Of a stretch of DNA of 64,000 bases, positions 12,240 through 23,800 are shown piece after piece; position 1 is the stretch's first letter, and each line of letters starts with the position of its first letter. The stretch is taken from contig JABAKD010000009.1 in the NCBI GenBank assembly GCA_012845835.1, positions 17,247,318 through 17,311,317 on the forward strand, in the 5' to 3' direction. The DNA comes from Undaria pinnatifida. Its lineage: Eukaryota > Sar > Phaeophyceae > Laminariales > Alariaceae. A model generated the notes under the pieces. That model ran no database searches and was not told where the DNA came from. It saw only the letters and a list, made by a program, of their open reading frames with translations. A program made the translations under genes and the position numbers.

Positions 12240-12715
12240 GCGCCCAGCAGTGACTATGGCTTGGTAGGTATTTAGATCGTCCGCTCCTGAGCACACCATG
12301 CTTGGGTTCGAACCCAGGCATGATGATAGGTTTTCGGGGTTGAACTAAACGCTCGAAGGTTCTTGATTTCTCAGAGTTTGTCCGTGGCGAGGGGAACGCC
12401 ACGGAGATCAATGCTAAGAGGCCGGCGAGGTTCGATGAACTCGAAAGTATGTATTTTGTCTGTTATATCGATGTCGTAGGATACCGATGTCGTAGGTTCG
12501 AGCCCCGCAACTGACTCTTTATTTTTTCTTACTAATTGAAAGGCCCAAAGTGCGAGAGCGCGGGTTAGCGAAATTGGATGCAAAATGGACGAGCATAAAA
12601 AGCTGAAAAATGGCAATGCTGAACCGTATGCGCGATAACAATGAAGGTACGTACCGGGGGGGAGAAGGGAAGACACCGTGATCACGCATGCTTGTCCAGA
12701 GAAGTTCGAGCTGAG
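12240..12715 (+). mobile_element. Diverged tRNA-derived SINE-like copy
   Basis: Contains two B-box-like motifs (GGGTTCGAACCC near 12305 and GGTTCGAGCCCC near 12495), followed by a body matching the better-preserved copies at 44765-45075 and 53640-53990: AATGCTGAACCGTATGCGCG, AATGAAGG and CTTGTCCAGA occur in the same order. Divergence is high, so the limits are approximate. Confidence 0.55.
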
Positions 12716-12754
12716 GGTATAACCTAGCTATTAAAATAGTAAAACCTCTCACGC

Positions 12755-13164
12755 GCTGAGCCGGAGAGTAAAAGTGATAGTTAAATGAGTGGTAAAGAAA
12801 TAAATAGCGCTTATCTAGCCCGGCCTGCCGCGTGCGACCGATGATCTATCGTCGTTCACTTTCGCCTCTTTTTTCCCTCTTGAAGTGCCCGCTGAGCCGG
12901 AGAGTAAAAGTGATGGTTAAAATGAATAGTAAATAAATAAATAGCGCTTATCTAGCCCGGCCTGCCGCGTGCGACCGATGATCTATCGTCATTCACTTTC
13001 GCCTCTTTTTTCCTTCTTGAAGTGCCCGCTGAGCCGGAGAGTAAAAGTGATGGTTAAAATGAATAGTAAATAAATAAATAGCGCTTATCTAGCCCGGCCT
13101 GCCGCGTGCGACCGCTGATCTATCGTCATTCACTTTCGCCTCTTTTTTCCCTCTTGAAGTGCCC
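12755..13164. repeat. 137-bp tandem repeat, three units
   Basis: Units begin GCTGAGCCGGAGAGTAAAAG at 12755, 12891 and 13028 and end CTTGAAGTGCCC. The second and third units are almost identical, while the first has small differences (ATAGTTAAATGAG), so the array grew at one end. Non-coding. Confidence 0.93.
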
Positions 13165-13687
13165 AAAAGGTTGTTTACCATCATTACGATTGTACCAAAA
13201 TGACGCAACTCTAATTCCAAGTACAGGCTGCCCGCGAAGACGTGGGTGCAGTGGAGGGTTGAGAGGCGTCAAGGGTTGGCGTCTTGGAAAAACCGGTCGT
13301 TCGCGGATGTATGTGCGTATTTTAATAGATTGAGTTTGGGCCTTGTTGTTCAGTTGCGGATGCGACATCCAGTAGTTAGTACACTACATCTCCATGGTAT
13401 AACCCGTAACATGACACGCCCCTTATTAGTAAGTAAGATAATTTTTTCAAAGGCGATTTTCTCCAAAACAAGGAGGGCGGGCACACAGTACAACAACTAA
13501 AAAGGTGGACTTGGGGAAGATGTTATGGAAATCTTTCGAGATCTCATGGAGATCTTTCGATAGATCTTCGAAGAGATCTTTGAAGAGATCCTTCCATAAA
13601 AGCGTCGGTCGGCGTTTTTGCACTCATCTCCCCGTTGTCGAGAAAATTGTTTTTGTTTTTAGTTCGTCCGAAGGATTTGTGTTATCT

Positions 13688-13785
13688 GGCGAGTTGATCT
13701 TACGGTAGGTGCAGCGGGTAATCGATCGCTCTTGCCTCCCATGATCGGGACTTGCCGCTGCAACCGCTACACCGTCCGTTGCGAT
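13688..13785 (-). other. tRNA-like sequence (pseudogene or SINE head)
   Basis: On the minus strand GTGTAGCGGTTGCAGCGGC resembles a tRNA D-arm/A box, CCCGATCATGGG an anticodon-arm hairpin with a short loop, and GATCGATTACCCGC a B box. The anticodon loop is one base short and the acceptor stem is not convincing, so it is not called a functional tRNA. Confidence 0.3.
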
Positions 13786-14329
13786 TATGTCCGCGGGGCG
13801 ATTTGGGGGGGGGGGGCATTGTAGTAGTGAGGCTGCTGTGAGGGGGGCGTTTTGCGCGAGGCTTGTGCTAAACGAAGAGTAACCCCCCCCCCCTGCAGAG
13901 AGAGGCGACTGATGCTACCGCTCCTCCCATGTTGGGGTTTGAACGTTTTGTTGTGCGCTGGACAAGGAGGGAGTTACAGCATTATCGTGGGACGAAGAAG
14001 GTCGTCTTCGGTGGGTTATAACCGCTGGGAGTGTGTGTTCGTTCGTTTGTGTTCCGTCCTCGACGATTTGACTGGCCCCAAGGCAGCACAAACTGTCCAA
14101 CTATTCTACTACTACTCGTACAGGAACAACGTTTCCCGGAGATAAAAAAAAAGCAATAAATGTGCCAACCGTTTGTTTAATGGGTAATCGACTTGATATT
14201 ATTGCGGCAATTCGGCTCGAGATCCAGCATGATGTGACGAAAACACAACGGTGATGGTGGTATCGTCCTACTGCAATAACCACTAGTAGAGTGATATACC
14301 GGTATTTCGTATTTTGCTATTAGACTAGT

Positions 14330-14720
14330 CTATATACTAACAAAATACCTGGACCTGTTCCGTTTACCACTACTGAAGTAACTGCTGCTACTACATTACT
14401 CTATTGTTACTATTACTACTATTATTACTACTAAAAAATAGTACTACTAGTACTACTAGTATATTACTCTCTACTCTAGTCCTACTAGTTTAGTACTCTC
14501 TAGTACTACTACACTAGTATAGTACTCTCTAGTATTACTAGTAGTACTCTCCAGTACCACTATTAATACTCTATATATATTATAAAAAATGTATATATAT
14601 GTAGTATTACTAGTGCTACTGTGGTATAAGTAGTACTACCACAGTACTGCTACTACTAATACTACAACTACTACTACAGCAGTAGTCCTACTTGATACTA
14701 AAACTACTTACTTACCGGAA
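14330..14720. repeat. ACT/AGT triplet-rich tract
   Basis: Degenerate trinucleotide sequence dominated by TACTACTAGT and AGTACTCT motifs with many short palindromes (ACTAGT). No gene seen. Confidence 0.7.
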
Positions 14721-14845
14721 GTACTGCTGCTGCTCTTAAATAAACAAACGTCGTTGTTGTGGCACCCTTCTCTGTACTTATTTTCGTGGTAACCTGTTGT
14801 TATTAAACAGCTAACTGGTACGTACCGGTACCAGGTATGTACTAC

Positions 14846-15020
14846 GTGAACGTATGAACCATGTAATGTATTTATGTGTGGTCTGCGGCCGTGACGCTCT
14901 TGGGTGGGGTAGCAATCTCGTGGCGACACTTCGTGAACGTATGAACAATATGTAATAATGTATTTATGTGTGGTCTGCGGCCGTGACGCTCTTGGGTGGG
15001 GTAGCAATCCCGTGGCGACA
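14846..15020. repeat. 87-bp tandem duplication
   Basis: Two adjacent copies starting GTGAACGTATGAAC (14846 and 14933), each containing TGTGTGGTCTGCGGCCGTGA and ending at CGTGGCGACACTT. Beyond 15020 the end motif recurs as degenerate TCCCGTGGCGACAC-like echoes at irregular spacing until about 15240. Confidence 0.85.
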
Positions 15021-17155
15021 CTTTCGTTGTTGTCGTAAAAGTCCGGTGATGACGCTTACTTCTGAAAAGTCCCGTGGCAAATACACTCAAGACTTGCTCT
15101 TTGAGTGGTTTTCTTGAGGTTAAAATCCCGTGGGGCGAAACTCTTGTTGTGGTTAAAGTCCCGTAACGACACTCACTCGCGAGTCTCGTCTTGTGGAAAA
15201 AATCCCGTGTTGGCAACCTTCTTCGCGGTAATAATCCCGACGCAACTGCCCCAGACAAAGCAAAGGCTGAAGGAGCAAGCAGGAGGCGTCGTGTCGGCTG
15301 CCTACCACTCCGTAGCGCACGGGATTTATTTGCTTCTGATTACAGCATCCGAACCTCCTACAAAGAAGCAAAAAGTAATGTGCGGGCGTCGGCTTTCGAG
15401 TACTTTTCCAAAAATGAAAAACGGGAGGAATTGGCCCGGGGTACAACAGCAGTACGAACTGCAAAAAAAGTGTGCAAGACTTGTGAATCACCCTCTGACT
15501 GAGAAGCAGTGAATGCCGGTGACGACGCAACAATCTCCTTGTCATCGGAGACCGGAACAGAGTTATCCCAAAAACAAACGGTGAGCAAATTAACTTCGTG
15601 GTGGGTGATCTCCAGACCTGTATTTCAAGTACACTAGTCGTGGTCCCGTGATGGTCCCGCATTATTACTCAGTATTAGTGGTGCGGCACACCTTTAGTGC
15701 GGGGGGCCCCCAGTTTGTTGCGGTGAAATTCGCTTGTCACGACCGACTTCGTCCAGGAATCCTGGAGGGAAAGAACGTACTATGTATCCAGAGATGGTTC
15801 TGGGTCCCACTTTAGTACGTACGTACGTTCGTACGCACGGATGTTGTTGTGATCTGGCGAGGCACGCACTGCCTGATACTGCGAGGAGCCATCCAACGGC
15901 AGGAAGGAGTGCAGTGCAGCATAATTTTGCTGGGCTCCTTCTAACATGAGGAGCTAGCTCAATATCTCACCCGATACTCTACACGACTTCGAAGGCATTC
16001 GTTCGCGCAACCCGGCCAAGAGTCTAGTCTATGCCCTAATAGTCCTAACACAAATTATAGTAAAATTAGACGAATAACCGGTAGTTACTCACTGCTTTGA
16101 AGCGGTCAACATTAACATTAACATTACTAGAAAAAACATTTAGGCTAGTCTAATCCATAAAGTGTAACCCTCAACACTAGACTACACTATAAGTCTAATA
16201 CCGTGGGATGCGACCGAGTGTTGTTAATAATCAACGGATAAATACCACTACAAGTAAGTGCTGCCGTCCTCGTTTTTTTGGTAAACATCCATGGTGAGTT
16301 TCACACAGAAAAATATGTACGTTCATTGTCCTAGCATTGTCTATGATGGGGAAGAGATGCCCCGGGGCGGAGACAGCACACATACATGCAGACCCCGTGC
16401 CCATGTTGGTATACCGTCGTGTACCATTCCTTAGAATTCATACTCAGTTCACACCGGTCACCGCGTATTATACCGTATACTTTGTTGTATAGGAATTCGT
16501 CTGGATCGTTCAGACTAAGACTAAGACGGATATTGACTTGGCCGTGGTTGTTGCGGAATATATTACCACCACCGCAGAAGATATTATGCCACGTACTCCC
16601 GATCTTAATTAGATAGTCTCAGCTAATATTAACACCTCGGTCGTGGACGGTGGAGTATCAAGGTGCTGGAGCGACGAAAGGACGTTTGGCGGAAACCTCC
16701 GAAACAACTACACAGGCAAACAAAGCACATCTCATATCAATGCTATCTGACAAAAAGCAAGTGTCTCTCGCATCTAATCTAATCCAGTTCCCTCAGTTTT
16801 CTTGCTTAAGCAAGGGCGTGCCCTACTCAATAACTGAAGTGTAACAACAGAGAACAGCTGTCGAATTTCGTGTTTCCTCGCAATTTTAGGCTCAAGTTTC
16901 TTGCGGGCTCTTTGTTGCCAATTGTTGTTCTCACACTGACTCGCGAAACAATATCCGTGATCACAGGACAGGCTCCAGTGACTTTCGAGCGGAAGAGTAC
17001 CCAAGTGAAAATAAAGCTCTATGTTATTATAAAGGGCCGGTGGTACTGTTAGTATAGCAGTGTAACGGTACTCAGAACACGCCAAACACAAACACGGTAC
17101 GTTTTGGCAAACGCTAGGTGCAGGAGGGAAGGACAGTTATCCCTTTTTTACCTCT

Positions 17156-17175
17156 GGCAGGCGTTATCGCCTGCC
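17156..17175. other. Perfect 8-bp stem, 4-base loop hairpin
   Basis: GGCAGGCG-TTAT-CGCCTGCC, about 640 bp downstream (in plus coordinates, upstream) of the GTPase gene's stop codon at 17817. It may be a transcript-end structure, or chance. Confidence 0.5.
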
Positions 17176-17816
17176 TTGAAGAAAGTTATGGCGTCTGAGC
17201 GCATCTTGAACTGATCATATTAACATCGCGTTGACTCAACGACGTTCTCTCTAGCGTACCAAAGGGGCGCATCGTTCAACACGGCACAACGATCAATCGT
17301 ACTTTCTACAAAGAGAGGATGCTACAGGAGTACTACTAAACTGTAGTATAGTATTAGTGTGCTTGCGCAGACAATAACAGCGCGCACCAGGTCAAAATTG
17401 TCGTGTGTTCAAGACTAAACACAACCGAACCAGCAGCGCAATGAAGAAGACCCCCGATGTCGGAGGTAGCGCCCACAGCTAACGGCGAGAAGAAATTCTT
17501 CACACACTGCACACAAACGTCCAAAAAAAAAAATGAACCCCCAAAAACACACACAACCGGGCATGAAACCAAAATGGGCAAAATTCCAAACCCTATTGGT
17601 CAACAACCGACGTCGCCAATTCCCTCTCGTCCAAACCCTCACGCAACACAAACAACTCGAAAACGCGATAGGCATAATCATGCGCGCAATACATTTTTCA
17701 TACCAGGTATGTACAATAAAAAACATAAACGGCGTGTTCTTCTCCCTCTGCAGCAAACACGTGGCTATGACAGAGGCTGCTCCTCTTTCGTTCAAAGCTC
17801 GGTGTATTTAATATAT

Positions 17817-20800
17817 TTAGCCCATCTTCTTGGAAGTGGTACCGAAGAAGGAAAACTGAACCGGCGCTGCCTGTCGCCTGAGGGACGGAATGTCCTTGTC
17901 CAGGACGCGCTGCAACTCTCTTTGCTCGCTGTGCTTCACGCGTCCGACCCCGTCCAGGCCAAGGGAAGACAGGGTGAGGTAAAGCCCTTCACGCACACGT
18001 TTCCACGAAGACGCGATAGACTCATCACCCTCAGCAAGCTCTCGCGCGTACATCCTGCGGCAGCACGCACGGTGCAAGCAGTGAATGATGACGGGAATGG
18101 TGGACCAAATAGGTTGAATAACTGGATGTTAGTGGCGTGACGGACGAAAAAAAATGCCGCGACGGACACCTGATATAACCGTAACTACTATGTAACCTTC
18201 CTAGGTTTTGCCATGGATTACCCCAGCAGTGCGTACGCGCGTGACCGGTGATCGTCTCTTTGTGACGGATAGACATCTTCGTTATTGACTGTACTCCACG
18301 AACTAGATGTCCTTGTCATGATCCGAGCAACACGTAAAGACTAAAGGCATGTTTTCCATGTGGCATTTCGGATACCTCGGGGAGGCGCCCGGTCACCATT
18401 TTATGGTACGCATTTACTTTCGAGTCCTCTGATGCCATCACATCGGTCACCACTTATCCCGGCCTGTCCCTCGAAAACGTGAGTACTCAAAATGCTAGCT
18501 CCACAAAATCCACCCTATATGAGTTAACCACACAATATGCAAGCGGGTATCGGATCGGCACAGTAATAAACCAGAGTGACCCTGCTAATCTCTTACCTGC
18601 TGAAGTAGCCATTAAGACCGTCCACGCTGATCATGTTTGCCTCGAGAGCTTTCAGCGCTTTGGAGTTGAAGAACTGAACATAGCCATGCAGAAACAGACG
18701 GAAGGAAGCAGCAAAAGAGCGATCAGCATCATGACGTTGTGAATAAATGCTCAACAGCAGTGTCCAGAGATGAGGAACTCAGAGAGCGTCGGAAATCTTC
18801 TTTGCGTCCCACGCGACAAACGCAACACGCTTGCGAGCGAGGCGCACTCTCATATCGGTCCCTAATACGTGAGTGATCCCATCAAAAACTCGTCACGTCG
18901 CCCACAAACACGGGAAAAACGGGCCAACACAACCCTTTCCATTACCGCGATAGCCGTTATCGTTTTCATATACCGCCCCATGAGAACACCAAGTGAGTTT
19001 CGCACGGAAACTCCCGTCACAGGCCAGAGCTTCCTGCAGCCACATAAACCATACCATGTACCAGGGACGCACACAACAAGCTGCAGGGTGACAAAAAAGT
19101 CGGAGGCCTCTGATTATGGCGATAATGTTGTCACATTTTAGATTATTTCTCTAAAGTCTCTGAATATGGCGATGATGTTTGAACATTTTTTGCTTATTTC
19201 TCCAAAGTCTCTGATTATGGTGATGACGTTGTCACATTTTTTGCTCATTTCTCTGAAATCCAGCGCGAGGTCACCGAAAGCAGGCCCCTTACAACATGCA
19301 AAGCCGACCACACCCCTCCTGTCATATCACACACAAGACATGGGTCAGATTTGATATTCACCTGCAAGCCGCCAACTCCGAAGAGGGTAATGGCAGCAGC
19401 ACCAGCCCCCAATTCGGGCGGCGCGCCGAGAAACACGCCTCCAGCGGACAGTCCGCCCCCGACAACGAACAAAGAAAACGTCCCACCGTGCCTGATAAGT
19501 TTAGCCTGCCGGTAGTCCCTATGTAATGCTTCCAGGATCTGCGCACACAGCATGCACGGCGAGGTGCAGATGAGGACATGGGATTGGAGTTACACCGCCG
19601 AAACAGAAAAGCTGTAAAATTCTACATCGGTGAACCCTACCAGGTACCGGTACTCAATATGACACTACAAATACAAGAAATTCGAATAGGCGGGGGTCAA
19701 AAATCGTCGAAGCTCTCGCTCACTTGCATTCGAATCACTGGCCGTTACAAAAAATAGGTTTGCGAACCGAGAGGCTGCGGCAAGCCGACCTCGTTGTTGA
19801 TAAGTTGACGACGCCGCCATCCAACATCGAAGGCTAAGCAAGAACAAGTCGAAAGAGGAATAAACAAAAACCGCGAAAAATAAACCAAGACGGGAGAGAG
19901 TACGGTTAAAAACCAATCAAAACACAAACGCGCGGAAATGATGTGGCGGCCGGGGACAGCCCAACAGAAACAAGCCTAAGCGCATTTTACGCATCAGCCG
20001 AACCGAGGGACAGAGGCTCGAAGAGATTTTTTCTCCTCTAGCCCCCGCGGTCGTCGTCCCCCGCCGCCTCGTTTTTACGATCAATCTCCCTGCCAATTGT
20101 TCAGTCACGACCCCATTGAGCGGACTCGGAGTGTGCTGGACCGTATGTGTGACAGGTGGTGGTACTTGCGCGCTGCTTGATATAAACTTTCAAGTTTTGA
20201 CAGCAAATAGTGCATATTCTAGCTTTTCCATCTGCGTCCAGGCCGTCCGTCATTATATCGGTGAGTCGGGAAAATGGAGCGCGGAATCGAACCTATCTAC
20301 GAGATTAAGCTGCGAAAACAGCGACGCTTCAAAAATGCGAACACATCGTAGGACAGGCTAGGTTCTTTATTTCATGCATCCATCATAGCTATTAATAGAT
20401 CTTTCGGGGGGGCTGATTTGTAACATCTGCATGTTCTAGACCACGTTAATCGGGTGGGATCCACATGAAACGAATCTTTACGTCATGTTTGCCGGGTGAG
20501 ATATATACGTTACGGCTCTGTCACACACAACACCTCAGGACGGCAAAAATCTAAGGATCCACATCGTCGTCTGCCCGACGTGCGAAAAACACATTCAGGA
20601 TTTAGATAGTCAACACACGAACACACATGTACAAACTTCATAAGGTTGGAGCGCTCGCGATTTCTTCCAGCGTCGGGAGTAAACTTACGGTGGTGTGCAC
20701 TTGGAGCAGGTGCACGGAGTCCGTGAGCCTGGTGATGACGTTGTCGATCCTTCGCTTTGGCGCCTTCATCACCTCGGCTTTGACTTCGTCGCGGGTCGCC

Positions 20801-23800
20801 TATGCAAAATGAAAAAGCATCACCACAGCAGTAGGGAAAGGGATAAACGTGTAGCAAAAAATAACATCCGTCTTTCGTCGCTTCAGAGCTGGACTCGCAC
20901 GCTCATTCACTCTACACAGTAGCTATTACGGAGATCCATTGTCAACAGGGGTCATTTAATGCCTATGGGGTCATAAACTCTGTCAATTCTTCGTCGATAA
21001 CGGTACACGATAGCTTGGATTGTTCGCATAGGCCTTACGGTCACGGCGCGAAAAATTTATGTATATATATGATGTTCTGGCCGAGATATTGCAAAAAATA
21101 TGAGAAATTTCCGGTGGATCGTTTGCAACATGATAATGAGGCATTTACCCCTGTTAACTTAGGGTTAGGGTTAGAAAAGGGACATGACTTGGAGCTGGTA
21201 ACTCCTGTGGAGCTGCACCCACGTTTTCGCGTAAAAACCACTTCGAATTAGTGTAGAACATATTTGCATTTCGTAGCACAAGTGATTGGCGACACAATCA
21301 TGCATCAAACGGGCGACAGCGGTTATTTTTTACAAACAGCCCGACCCACAGCACAACGCACAGAGGTCGACACGGAGACGCAGGGCAGGGTCTGGCCATG
21401 TTCAAAACGATAGGGCACTCACCTCCAAGTCCTGTAGTCCGGAGCTGAGGGACAAATCACCCTCCCCTAAGTCATCCTTGGCGAAAAAGCCTCCATCTCT
21501 GTCCTTCACCGGCAGGCACATCGTGTAGATGCGAGGCAGGTCTTTGCGGGGAATGACCTATAAATGCACGAGACACAGGACGACAGTACGATCAGAGTTA
21601 GAACAGAAAACATCGGGACGTACACGACCAAAAAAAACTCCGATCGTGAAAAAAACGAAAAAAAGCAAGGCAGTGGACGTCACAGAATCGCGTACACACC
21701 GCACCAACACCAACAGCTTGAAGCGCGCTACGAAATACCTCTTGCGCAAGCTTTTTCGAAAGCCCATCGTACTATTCGTAACAAAATTATCGCTCGCCAC
21801 CTTTTTTATAGAAAACGTTATACAATCAAGCTCGACAAAGCTGCCCTGAGACAAAGCCGTATAAACACTACATAAGCATTTTCTTGCAATACATGGTGAT
21901 GGTACCAGGCATCGATACTCGCCTTGCTCAGGTTCCAGCAGAGGGATCCGTAAGCTCGGGCGAAGTCGTGTATCTTTTTGAACTGGTCTGCCTGTATCAC
22001 CAAGACGCCAAGCACGACAAGGAGAGGGAGGGCGACAACCATAAGCGTCAAGCCGGATCAGGCAAAATAGAAAGAAGCCAAGGGCGCAACAATCTACGCG
22101 AGAGGAGAAAATCGGCAATCCTGCTTTCCACACGATCTCATCAGATACCATGACCACACTAAACACTTGATATAATAGCCATGGCCATACCGTACAGTAT
22201 ACGCGTAGCCCTGTTACCACAGCGAAAATGAGCCAACTCGAATTCCAAGTAGTTTTTCTCCAAAAACATGCATGCACTTCTACAAGGGTTACATCGAAAG
22301 TTTCACGACTTCGTCTGGAGTCCAACGACTGCTGCCGCCCAACTACGGCATTGCCCTTGACCATGTATTGGTGGGGCTTGCCCTGTCCAGTTCGAGAATT
22401 GTCAGTATGTGGCGTGTCTGCCCTGAGCTCACGGTACGCCTGTTTAAGGAAACACATCTGTTTCGTACGCGGTCAAAAATTGACGACTCATGGCATCGTC
22501 TACAGAAGCAACGATCGTTCTGTATTCCACCTTCAAGTGTTTCGCCACAACTACGTGCGCACACAACACCACAAAAAGCGAAAGCCCGTCGCAAAACGCC
22601 AAAAAACACTACCCTCAACCCGCACAAAGCACATCACCACACCTTATTCAGCACGATGTACAGCTTGTGGTCCATGCCAGGCAGCGCGTTGGTCAAGATA
22701 GACAGCGTCTCGCCCGTGGTCCCAGGCTTATCAGGATCAAAGAAGAGCAGGATGACGTCCGCCCTCTCGGCGAACCACCTCACCACGCCTTCGAAGTCGT
22801 AGCCGCGGCTCGTATCCGACCCCCGTCGCCGCCCCGAAGAGTCGGGGTTGGCGAGGTCATTGTTGTAGATAGAGGCGCGGGACATGGGGCTGTCGATCAT
22901 GCCGGGGCTGTCCACCATCATAAAGGAATTCGTGCTCGTGCCGGATCGGACCTGGCAAAAAAAGGCCATGTTTACAGGGGCGGGGGGGGGGGGGATATAT
23001 GGGGGGGGATATATATGGGGGGGGATATATAAGCAATGAGTAATGTGATGAAGGGGAACGGAGGGAAGTGGGTGCGGAGGCAAATGGAGAGTTAACACGG
23101 TTGGTGGTTGTTCCTGCCGAGTGTTCACAAGCACAAGTGAATGCTGATATTGGTGCAAATTCAAAAACATTCAGATCCATCTATTATATAGCTAGCCTTG
23201 ATGCTCACTAAACAACTTGAAAATAGAATTCAGCTTCGATGCCCACTTTGCTTTTTTTTAAAAGCAGCTTCTATTTACCTGAAACATACTTCCAAGTATG
23301 AAATCACCAGCTCTCCTCAAGTCTGTCTGCGTGCCCGACACAATGTTTCACGTCTCAAGTTGCCACAGTACAACGCTCGGAGCGGCACGATATCTCAAGG
23401 TGTCTCTTGCGCCAGAGGGCATCTCGCAATACACGCAGGCCTATACTCTATACTCATATAACACGAACAATCGTCGGGGATGCTGCGTATCTTCATCCGA
23501 GTACATGTTCGGCGTTCTACTCCGTACGTTTTCCTCGGGTATCCTAGATTTTTCCACCACTTATCTCTCACACACTCAACTCGTTATCTGTCTGTCTCGT
23601 TGCCTCCAGTGTTGTATGCCCGTACAGCTCAGAGTCTGGCTTTGCACGGCGCACGCGTGGTTTTTTATTTCGCAGTACGAATCCTGGATGTCTCAATCGC
23701 CGCCGTTTGTGGCGCTATCATATCATACTGCTATATCTATATCGTAGCCGCTCTTGCCCGACATGAGGTATCGGCTGACTGTCGCGCTGCTTCTATTCGC

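Larger units (their letters stand above)
10292..17816. other. Convergent intergenic region, repeat-rich
   Basis: 7.5 kb between the 3' ends of the ISWI-like gene and the GTPase gene. I see no exon chain with a recognisable domain. It holds pyrimidine tracts (11110-11300), a 20-G run (11915-11934), a SINE-like copy, a 137-bp tandem array, AGATCT-rich sequence (13520-13595), a tRNA-like block, ACT/AGT triplet-rich DNA (14330-14720), an 87-bp duplication and a short perfect hairpin at 17156-17175. Transcript 3' UTRs must lie at its two ends. Confidence 0.6.

Noticed and set aside
12755-15020. CRISPR-like array
   Set aside because: The repeats are contiguous tandem units without unique spacers, in a eukaryotic genome.
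15191-15502. Possible BED-type zinc finger (FEYF, KKVCKTC)
   Set aside because: Only a weak pattern; the second zinc-ligand pair and a transposase context are missing and the stretch lies in degenerate repeats.
21158-21174. Interstitial telomere-like TTAGGG motif
   Set aside because: Only two full units; too short to mean a former chromosome end.
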